A stretch of 14,552 nt of DNA, from positions 6,376 through 20,927 of the forward strand of contig NWUY0300043667.1 in assembly GCA_004151065.3 (NCBI GenBank). The letters run 5' to 3'. The translations under genes were made by a program, and so were the position numbers. Of this stretch, positions 7,791 through 14,552 are shown one piece after another (position 1 is the first letter of the stretch; every line of letters starts with the position of its first letter). The notes under the pieces were generated by a model that saw only the letters and a program-made list of their open reading frames with translations, was not told where the DNA came from and made no database searches. This stretch comes from Larix sibirica (Eukaryota > Streptophyta > Pinopsida > Pinales > Pinaceae).

Positions 7791-9034
7791 CTGTGCCCGG
7801 CGGTCCTTGAATCAAAACTAGTCGATTACTCAGAGCAAGTTTAATTGCTTTAATTTGACTGTCATCAAGACTAGTTTTATAGCCAGATTTTAGAAAATTG
7901 TCCATCTCATGGACCTGACCTCTGATGGCGTTTGTCCCGCTATACTCTTGGACCGAATTATCCTGGGAAATGTTGGCTTCCTTATAGCCTTGGACATAAC
8001 TACCACTGGAAGCGTTGGACATAAAGCTCAAGTTTACATTTTCCTTTGTCGGGCTTTCCTTCCCCTGATTAAATAAACATGACCAGTTAAGAGTAGTCGT
8101 CGGAGTGAGGTAATCTGGAGGCTTATTCGGCCATTTCGCGTAGACAAGCTCTTCTATGAAAGGAAAATTCTCTGTATCTTTCTCTTGCAATGCTTTTAAT
8201 ACAGGTTGATAGGCCTTGTAAAATGTAGGGCTTTCAGCTAAAACAATATTCGAGGTGACCGACAAAAGTCGACCAATTGCTTTGATCTCCACGTCTTCAA
8301 CACCGCCTCTTCCATCAACAATCCCTACAGAGATGACCATTCATTGTTTCGAATCCTCGCAGTGAGCAACAACACCCCAAATTGGCGAAACAAAGTTCCC
8401 ACCATCATCAGAGAGACAAAGAAGGCTTCCCGACATTGGACGTTTATTAGTCTTCAGCTTCTCGACCTGAATTGCCACAGTTATTCCAGAATAGCTTCCA
8501 CCGAAACGTATTCCCAGAACAACACCATTTGTCCAAATCCTAATATTCCTTCCAGCCTGCGGGCAATTCTGCCTTAGCACCGAAATACCCTTTTTCAGAC
8601 CCCAAAAGCAGTCTTCCTGGAGCAATCGAAAATATGTGTCCATGTACACATCAACAGAGTTGTAGCTTCCCTCTCTGTTAACAGAAGGGATCCCCTTCAA
8701 ACAATTTTCCAAAGCCGTCTCATCTGTTCGGCTACCTGTAATTTCAGGTAACAACTGCATTTTATTCCATGAAAGATTTGCATTCCTTCCGGAAATTGCA
8801 TTGCTCGTCTGAGCAGTGAGAAAACCTAGAAGGAACTGACAGTGGCAACCAATATTTTCTCCACTCTTTGTTTTAAGCAGCATATCGTTCAGCAATGGAA
8901 GAACATCATAAACTGTTTCGGGACAGTGTTCTGCCAGGAATATCAAGAACTTCTTGAGTGGCTTTTCTGCTGTAGCTGATTTGAATATAAATACACCATA
9001 GTCTTTCAAAGACCAATGCAAGAGAGCAATACCA
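7791..9034 (-). CDS. ZNFX1-like exon A (N-terminal region to Walker A), with internal TGA
   Basis: The longest exon, about 414 codons. The first half contains DVYMDTYFRLLQEDCFWGLK, the family block before the helicase core (Y.SV..Y....F.LL.ED...L..G), then FGGSYSGITVAIQVEKLK and SGSLLCLSDDGGNFVSPIWG, which lead a beta-barrel-like segment. After the TGA at 8343-8341 the same frame continues MVISVGIVDGRG, LAESPTFYKAYQPVLKALQ and FIEELVYAKW, and then the conserved entry to the core, LDDSQIKAIKLALSNRLVLIQGPPGTG. The exon ends at a strong donor, CACAG|GTATGT (intron from 7790). The 5' boundary is taken from an acceptor-like TTTTCAG at 9035-9037. The frame stays open upstream to a TAG at 9054-9052 without an ATG. 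The first in-frame Met is about 47 codons downstream of the TTG at 9021. Confidence 0.75.
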
Positions 9035-9068
9035 CTGAAAATCCTATAAAACTACTTCAACCTCGCGG

Positions 9069-9077
9069 TATATAATT
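9069..9077 (-). promoter_or_regulatory. TATA-like element upstream of helicase exon A
   Basis: AATTATATA on the minus strand, about 35-40 bp before the start of the open frame at 9034 and downstream of the ACGT-bearing repeats. The spacing fits a core promoter for a short 5' leader. The string also reads TATATAATT on the plus strand, so direction is not fixed by the motif alone, and AT-rich strings are common in this DNA. Confidence 0.3.
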
Positions 9078-9140
9078 ATGTGCTGCCGGAGAGAAGACAT
9101 GTAAACGTGTAGCAGAGTTGCCCGGATCAGACATGTGACA

Positions 9141-9248
9141 AGGAGACGTGGGACTGATTCATTAGCAGCATAAGCGAGGAGACGTGGGACTAATTCATTG
9201 GCAGCATAAGCCAGGAGACGTGGTGCTAATTCATTGGCAGCATAAGTG
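9141..9248. repeat. 36-bp tandem repeat, three copies, each with an ACGT core
   Basis: Three contiguous 36-bp units at 9141-9176, 9177-9212 and 9213-9248, beginning AGGAGACGTGG and ending GCAGCATAAG plus two bases. The units differ at only a few positions, and a partial fourth start (AGGAATCAGTGG) follows. Each unit carries GACGTGG (CCACGTC on the minus strand), an ACGT-core sequence of the kind bound by plant bZIP factors such as those recognising ABRE/G-box-like elements. The array lies about 110-215 bp upstream of the helicase open frame. A regulatory role is inference. Confidence 0.85.
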
Positions 9249-9299
9249 AGGAATCAGTGGTCAGGATCGTCTTTCGTTGTTGGAACGTCTTGGACATAA

Positions 9300-12170
9300 A
9301 TATATTATTAATTAAATTATAATATTTTTTATATATGTAAAATAATTATAACAATTTTTACACTATAGAATAATAATTATTTGAATTAAATTATTTTTAA
9401 TTATTATTATTTTATATATCATTACATAGTAAAACAAGAGCTGCATGCAGCTTAGTCCTTACCTTAATAAAATTAGTATTTTTTTAACAAACAGATTAAT
9501 GAATTTAGAAGTATTACAATACTTAAGTTGACCAAATAAATTTCATGGTTTTGGGGTTTCTATAAATAATATCCGAATTTCAATGGATGAAATCAAACAA
9601 TATGGATCATTTATGTTGATAAAAAATCCCTCTCATAAGGACACATCAATAAAGATGGCTACATAAGAAAATATCAAGATTCACATATTTCTAAGAGGGA
9701 AATCTAAAATAATAAAATGTGCATCATTCCTATTTCTATAACTAATGGAAGGTTTAGATTCTACTTGTAATAAAATTGAAATACAATTTAATAGCAAATT
9801 TCAATATATGTGTTGCCAATATTTTAAGAAAAACAATTTCATGATGTTGTTCAAAGTCCATAGCTTTAAATCTTTAGAGTACACCTATCCTCCAAAATTT
9901 TGAGATATATATTAATATAGCTTTTAAAGCTACTCTTGAAAAATCTTAGTCCCACTAGTCATTAGCATATGCACCTTTTTATCCTCCCCACTCTTGTAAT
10001 TTTGTTCATAAAATGTATGCTTTTGGTTCTTAAAAGGGGATTTTAAACTTATTATAAAAAAACAACTATCAGCTATTTTGTTTGTTTGAAAGGTATTATT
10101 ATAGAATATCACCCTTAAAATATTGCAGACATGGTATTGAAGATCGCTACCACTTCTTTGTTAAAAAATTATATTCACAATTATATTTTTAAAAGTATAT
10201 TTTTTTTTTCTAAATTTACATAATTTTAACTTATTGATGGTTATACTTTTCAATGAACCATTTGCAAAAGTGTGTTAATCCACAAATGTAATAATCATTT
10301 AAGGGTTCAAATCTTAAATGGGAAATTATTAGTGCCTTGATTTCACCTAGCAAAGTCTCCTCGCTTGTCTTATGTCTTTTTGAGGATAATTCATATTTTT
10401 TCAACAATTTTTGTATAAAGTGTTATCACACAAATTTATAAAATTGTGTTGAAAATGTAACTAATTTAAATAGATATTTTAAAAATATTTTTATTTATTT
10501 ATATTATATAGACATTACATAGAACAATTGTTATTTTTTCATTCTCTTCCAACCCAACCATTATTACAAAAATTAAATTTTCCATTCACTCTCTTAAAAC
10601 TAATAACAATCTTGCTTTTCCCTTCACTATCATAATGATAGTGTGATTGTTTGCTTGCTTTACATGGTATAGTGAAAATAAATACATTTTCATGTTGTAT
10701 GTTACTAGTTTCCTATATGTGTAATGAGTCGTCCATCTTATATAAAAAAACTCCAGTCAACTTAATGGTGACTTCAATGAGAACTTGCATTTTAAACTCT
10801 TCCTTAAACATGATTTTCCATGCTCATGCATGCATGGTAGAATGGTCAGAGAATCACATGTCCACACACAAGTAGGTTTTTGGGCACTCTCCAACATACT
10901 CTATAAGCTATTTGACAAGTATGTGTGCATATGCATCGTTGTTTGTGGCTTTTTAACGTGGTAGATGTATTTTGGGATGCGAAATTAATTTCTTTAATGA
11001 ATTTTTCATTGTTTCTAATATAGCTTGCTTTTTGTTTTTTTTTTTATTTAGAAATTTTCCAATTAAAAAAAAATTGCAATTTCAAATCATTTATATTATT
11101 TCTTTGTTTTAAATATAATCAAATATCCATTATATATACTATATATCATTAAGCACTTATCCCAAGCATGTAACGCTGGTCATGCTGGTGACCAATTATG
11201 ATGAAATTGAAAACCCTGTAATGTTATTAAATAAAAATGGAAATAGACAAAATTGTCAAGTGCTACAATAACCAAGACAGAAAGTGATCTCTTGTGGCAT
11301 GCAAAACAATCTGCAATCCAAAATCTTCAAGTCTAACTCAGAAAATGGAAATATTTCAATATAGTTCTTGGAAGACAAGATTATTTGGAGATCTTACAAT
11401 GAGAAAGGCACATAATGGTATAGAATTTAAAATAATAAATATACAATGGAGTTTTAGTGAGAATTGATTCCTTCCCCAAAAGGATCTGCCATTTGGAACG
11501 GCTATCCAACAAGATAGGAAACTAGCTCAAGCTTAGAGCTCAACAAAATGGTCTTGCTTTGGGAGTCTTTAAGGGCACAAACTCAGCTTATAGTAATAGG
11601 AAATAACCTAGCACAAGTCAATTAGGAATTTGAAATAAGTAATTGGATAAAAATAGACATTGAGAAAACATAAGTTTCTTTAGCTTATCTAACCTTCATA
11701 TCTGGCCTTCATAAGAAAGTAAAGGGAAGTCCACATTCTCATGGTTGGACAATCTAAACTGTGAATTAAGAGAGACTTTGTAAATTTATCCAGAAGATAA
11801 GAATCTCCTTCTTGAATGAAGAGGATAGAGTAGATGGGGGCATATAAAGCTCGGTAAAGTTTTCAGTTCAACAAACTTATTTGTTGCAAATCCAAGAAGA
11901 TGGGATATTGTACCCGATAAAAGTTCGACAAAAATATGGAATCAACGTTCTTGCATTAAAATTTGCAGATCTCATCTACCCTAATCGAATACTAACCTAT
12001 GAAAATATGCATGAATGAATCCAAAGTTCAAGATCTCATTTTTAAAGTAGAAAGAAAAGAAGGAAAAAAACCATAAAAAATAGACAACCCATTACAAATA
12101 CAGAATACACTTTTTAAAAGAGAAAATATTAAATCAACAACAACCATACTGAACAATACAACATTCATTT
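9300..12170. other. AT-rich intergenic DNA
   Basis: About 2.9 kb between the helicase gene's 5' side and the MFT-like gene's 3' side. It contains long A/T runs (for example 9300-9420, 10420-10510 and 11030-11150) and no reading frame above about 75 codons. No protein family, RNA gene or clear terminal inverted repeat is recognisable. A run CATGCTCATGCATGCATGG occurs near 10819-10838. The only coding-like trace is the weak LINE-like phrase noted near 11470. Confidence 0.5.
11360..11680 (+). mobile_element. Possible LINE reverse-transcriptase tail relic (weak)
   Basis: Around 11460-11505 the plus strand reads ELIPSPKGSAIWNG, resembling the 'PPKGSAIWN' phrase seen in the C-terminal part of plant non-LTR retrotransposon polyproteins. 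Flanking frames carry stops, and the expected following block (W.IGNG...FW.D.W) is not seen. I give it only as a hint. Confidence 0.2.
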
Positions 12171-12200
12171 TTAACTTCATGTTTGATCTCTGGTTACAAC

Positions 12201-12206
12201 TTTATT
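12201..12206 (-). terminator. Candidate poly(A) signal of the MFT-like gene
   Basis: AATAAA on the minus strand, about 435 bp past the MFT-like stop codon at 12642-12640. The intervening 12207-12639 has no reading frame of note and would be the 3' untranslated region, with T-rich and GT-rich stretches near the signal. Plant poly(A) signals are loose, so use of this one is a prediction. Confidence 0.4.
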
Positions 12207-12639
12207 GTGTGAACACACAGAGACCGACATGACACACCAGCAATTCATCTCTCTATCTATATTATCACTGCAGGTTTCTCCTCTATATACACACTGCAGC
12301 TTCACATCCAACTGCAGTCTATTTCCGACCTGCAATATAAAGTTGCCCTCAAGCTCATGCCATCGTCCATATTCATATCTATATTGATGTGTTTTACAGC
12401 GCGAAAAAAACAAAATCTAGCCAGCTGCCATTGGGACTCGATGCATATCTCTCAACTATAACATGCAGAAGCATTGAACCCCCCTTCGTCTCTCCCAGCT
12501 TTCATTTCATCTATGGTGAGCAAGTAGAGATTAGAACAATCGCTCCCCTCTAGAATATGACATATAGAATTATATTATATTAATACCTTATCAATAGGGT
12601 TTTGATTACTACTGAACTACAAGTAGCAGAAGCAGCTAA

Positions 12640-12857
12640 TTAACGCTTTCTAGTTCCGGGCTCCTTCTGGGCATTGAGATAAGTTGCAGAAACAGGACCG
12701 AGGCCATGCTGTGAAGAAAATGCCCTAGTGCTGAAATTGTTGCGAGCCTGAGGAGGCATCGTCATCACCATGGGACCGGACTGTTTGAAGAGAACAAATA
12801 TGTATCTATGAATGCCAATTGGTGGCCTCGGACCCATGTAGGGCAATATCTCCCTCC
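12640..12857 (-). CDS. MFT-like PEBP protein, last exon (exon 4)
   Basis: Encodes the C-terminal half of a phosphatidylethanolamine-binding-protein family member of the FT/TFL1/MFT group, small regulators that partner bZIP (FD-type) factors in flowering, dormancy and seed germination. From the acceptor TTTCAG (12863-12858) it reads REILPYMGPRPPIGIHRYIF, the conserved PEBP GPRPP.GIHRY.F block. The external-loop segment follows, then FSTRAFSSQHGLG, and it ends PVSATYLNAQKEPGTRKR before TAA. The NAQKEP ending and YMGPRPPIGIHRY favour the MFT clade over FT or TFL1. The GLGPV segment is one residue shorter than the usual GLGLPV/GLGPPV. The intron to exon 3 is 105 bp. MFT proteins promote or restrain germination through ABA/GA signalling in angiosperms. 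The role here is not known. Confidence 0.85.
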
Positions 12858-12962
12858 CTGAAATTCAGCATCCAAACAATCACTAGTTTCTAGTTCTTAC
12901 AGATCAACACACTATGAGAAGGCAGAAAATAGCGTTAATAACAATGACTAACATGCAGATAC

Positions 12963-13003
12963 CTTGAGCAGCATCTGTGGCTCCAGGAACATCAGTTACT
13001 ACC
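12963..13003 (-). CDS. MFT-like PEBP protein, exon 3 (41 bp)
   Basis: A mini-exon flanked by CACTCAG (acceptor, 13010-13004) and CAAG|GTATCT (donor, 12962). It supplies one base to finish a codon, probably the Trp of REWLHW, then VVTDVPGATDAAQ and one base that joins exon 4 as Gly. The 41-bp length is the hallmark size of exon 3 in the FT/TFL1/MFT gene family, and the phases on both sides match exon 4 exactly. VVTDVPG corresponds to the family's LV.DIPG. Exons 1 and 2, with the DPDAPSPS ligand-site block and the residue that separates FT-like from TFL1-like activity, are not in this window. Confidence 0.85.
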
Positions 13004-13290
13004 CTGAGTGATACAACAACAACAAGGTTATGGTCACAATGATTAGTGAGGTGCTCCACACCAACCCAGGTGGGGAGATTCTATGTGGAAATAATGACAA
13101 TTATTTACTTTGCTGACCATAATGTAAAAACAATTGCAAATAACCCATGATAATCCAACATAGTTCTATTTAATCTAACTAATCTGGAACAAATCTATCT
13201 AAACCTTGTATTAAGGCAAGGTGTATATCTCAATTAATCCAATAAAACTAAAAATAGATTCATCTTATCTAAAAATGAAACCAAAAACAT

Positions 13291-13810
13291 CTTAACCTAA
13301 TAAACTAGAATATAAAATCATCTTAACGGAAACTGAAACCAAAAAAATCTTAACCTAATAGACTAAAATAAATTCATCTTCCCCAAACCTGAAATAGAAA
13401 ACATCTTAAACCTAATAAACAAAGAACATCATCCTAATAAACAAAGAACACCATAATGTTCTTAATATAATAGACTAGTATAGATTCATCTTCCCCAGAC
13501 CTTTCAATGGAAAACATCATAAACTTAATAAACTAAGAATGGATTCATTCTAACAAAACCTGAAAATAGAAAAAACAGCTTAACCTAAAACAGAAAAACA
13601 GCTGAACCTAAAACACTAGAGTATAGTAAAACCAGCTTAACCTTAAACAATAGAGTATAGTAAAACCAGCTTAACCTAGTACACTAGAGTATAGTTTTCT
13701 AAACCAAAACCAGCTTAACCTAATACACTAGAGTATAATTCTCTAAACCAAAACCAGCTTAACCTAATGCACTAGAGTATAGTTTTCTTAACCAAAACCT
13801 AGGAAACCAG
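13291..13810. repeat. Diverged minisatellite A (CTTAACCTAATA units, about 56, 34 and 44 bp)
   Basis: About eleven units, each starting with a variant of CTTAACCTAATAAACTAGA, with starts at about 13291, 13349, 13405, 13461, 13518, 13579, 13602, 13636, 13670, 13714 and 13758. The first five units are 56-61 bp. After a 23-bp unit come two of 34 bp and then two of 44 bp that share ACTAGAGTATAG and AAAACCAG, and a 53-bp end unit. The shorter, more alike units look like younger expansions of deletion derivatives of the old 56-bp unit. Confidence 0.75.
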
Positions 13811-13870
13811 CTGAATCCGTGATCTTAACAAAAAGAGATACCAAAATTAAAAGAGGAACTATGCATAGAT

Positions 13871-14275
13871 CCCAACTTAACCAATATTTTCAAGGAATCC
13901 ATCTCAACCAATATATTCAAGGAATCCATCTCAACTCCCATCACCTAATAAACCGGAATTCATCTCAACTCCCATAACCTAATAAACCAACATAGATCCC
14001 ATATTAACCAATCTATTCAAGGCATTCATCTTAACTCCCATAAGGTAATAAACCAACATAGATCCTAGATCCCATCTTAACCAAGCTATTCAAGCATGCA
14101 TCCATCATCTTAACGGATAGATACCATCTTAATCAATCTATTCAAGACTAATCTATTCAAAGCATTCATCTTAACTCCCATAAGGTAATAAACCAACATA
14201 GATCCATCTTAAAAGCTATTCAAGCATGCATCCATCATCTTAACCAATAGATACCATCTGAACGAATCTATTCAA
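13871..14275. repeat. Tandem repeat B with 140-bp higher-order unit
   Basis: Short variants of AACCAATCTATTCAAGGAATCCATCTCAACTCCCATAACC-type text (phrases TATTCAAG, CATCTTAAC, AATAAACCAACATAGATCC) recur throughout. A longer unit starting GCATTCATCTTAACTCCCAT runs 14021-14160 and again 14161-14275. The second copy is shortened by a small internal deletion after AACATAGATCC. Units share the CATCTTAACC motif with array A, suggesting common ancestry. Confidence 0.7.
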
Positions 14276-14289
14276 TCTTCAGGTTCCAA

Positions 14290-14520
14290 CTTGAATGTTT
14301 TAACCTTGAATCTATTAGCTCTTGGTGCAAAGAAAATGTTCATTACATAATATTGATTTTAACTTTGAATGAAGTGACTCTATATGCAAACACTGTTTAT
14401 TAGATAGTGTTATAGTCTAGAAACAAATAACTTGAATCTATTAAGGCTAGGCGCAGATCTCAATGTTTTAAACTTGAATCTATTAACTCTAGGTGCAAAT
14501 TTGAATGTTTATTAGATAGT
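14290..14520. repeat. Tandem repeat C (CTTGAATCTATTA units)
   Basis: Three copies of a block CTTGAATCTATTARSKCT followed by a GGYGCA core begin at about 14305, 14431 and 14473. They are interleaved with AATGTTTTAA and GTTTATTAGATAGT phrases that also repeat. The copies are diverged and unevenly spaced. Confidence 0.55.
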
Positions 14521-14552
14521 AATTGATCCAGGTGGATATCGGTGGCGGCCCA

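Larger units (their letters stand above)
5823..9034 (-). pseudogene. ZNFX1-like superfamily 1 RNA helicase, interrupted and incomplete
   Basis: Four exons (9034-7791, 7247-6445, 6333-6100, 6007-5823) join in frame with GT...AG introns of 543, 111 and 92 bp to give about 820 codons of a protein like NFX1-type zinc finger-containing protein 1. Family members are Upf1-like SF1 helicases that act on RNA and are tied to RNA surveillance, antiviral response and small-RNA pathways in animals. The role in plants is not settled. Motifs seen are Walker A GPPGTGKS across the first intron, motif Ia LVMTYKNHGLDNFL, motif II FVEEASEILE and motif III GDQYQL. Motifs IV-VI and the zinc fingers are not found. 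A TGA (8343-8341) interrupts exon 1, no ATG is evident at the 5' end, and the last donor leads into unrelated DNA. Splice sites and most of the frame are well kept, so loss would be recent. Stop read-through, a sequencing error, or a very long downstream intron are alternatives. Confidence 0.75.
13004..14552 (-). other. Presumed intron 2 of the MFT-like gene, repeat-filled
   Basis: At least 1,549 bp upstream of exon 3 on the gene's strand without any FT-family exon 2 or exon 1. From about 13180 on it consists almost wholly of short diverged tandem repeats in three successive families. Only 13004-13180 looks like ordinary single-copy intron. The alternative is that exons 3-4 are a displaced fragment and this is intergenic satellite-like DNA. 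The clean splice signals and frame of exons 3-4 argue mildly for an intact gene. Confidence 0.5.

Noticed and set aside
9141-9248. CRISPR-like array because of regular 36-bp periodicity
   Set aside because: Whole units repeat without variable spacers, and the setting is a plant nuclear gene region. It is a plain tandem repeat.
10651-10875. Plus-strand 74-codon open frame in AT-rich DNA
   Set aside because: Composition and residues look random (Met/Cys-rich), there is no splice or family support, and it lies in long intergenic DNA.
12177-12413. Open frames on both strands downstream of the MFT-like stop
   Set aside because: They overlap each other in what is better explained as the gene's 3' untranslated region, with no recognisable protein.
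13291-13810. Telomere-like repeats, since the minus strand shows TTAGGTTAAG many times
   Set aside because: The plant telomere unit is a 7-mer TTTAGGG in head-to-tail runs. Here the phrase appears once per 34-60 bp unit and lacks the GGG.
14520-14552. Plus-strand text reading IQVDIGGGP after an AG, recalling the RV.IGG block of FT-family exon 1
   Set aside because: It is on the opposite strand from exons 3-4, only nine residues long, and in FT-family genes that block lies mid-exon and not just after an acceptor. Chance is the simpler reading.

Overview
The window is nuclear DNA of a seed plant. It has plant-type split genes with small phase-consistent introns, an FT/TFL1-family gene, decayed Ty3/gypsy and other LTR-element DNA, and long AT-rich spacers. 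The very old, heavily mutated transposons, an intron of at least 1.5 kb filled with repeats, and the MFT-like protein sequence suggest a large gymnosperm-type genome. That last step is inference and I cannot name a species.

Layout. Positions 1-4617 are a plus-strand Ty3/gypsy pol relic: RNase H at 50-460, then the zinc-binding and integrase region from 3081 onward. It is split by a minus-strand LTR-type element at 461-3080. Positions 2516-3435 and 3437-4359 are near-identical direct copies that meet exactly at a single N (3436), so this doubling is most likely an unmerged contig overlap and not real biology. Positions 4618-5730 hold no gene I recognise.

Positions 5823-9034, minus strand, carry about 820 codons of a ZNFX1-type (NFX1-type zinc finger-containing protein 1-like) superfamily 1 RNA helicase in four exons. 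Splice junctions keep the frame and rebuild the Walker A motif across an intron. An in-frame TGA (8343-8341) interrupts the first exon, no initiator ATG is evident at its 5' end, and the C-terminal half of the helicase is not visible. I annotate it as a probable pseudogene. Just upstream lie a TATA-like sequence and three 36-bp tandem repeats, each carrying an ACGTGG core.

Positions 9300-12170 are AT-rich intergenic DNA with at most a faint LINE-like trace. Positions 12963-13003 and 12640-12857 (minus strand) are the third and fourth exons of a MOTHER OF FT AND TFL1-like PEBP gene. The third exon has the family's diagnostic 41-bp length, and a 3' untranslated region with an AATAAA signal follows. 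The rest of the window, 13004-14552, would be intron 2 of this gene. It is filled with three successive families of diverged tandem repeats, and exons 1-2 lie outside the window.

The two genes are unrelated in function and are not co-regulated as far as can be seen. I found no clearly novel multi-gene system. The observations most worth checking are the false duplication at the N, the stop codon in the helicase gene, and the repeat-filled MFT intron.
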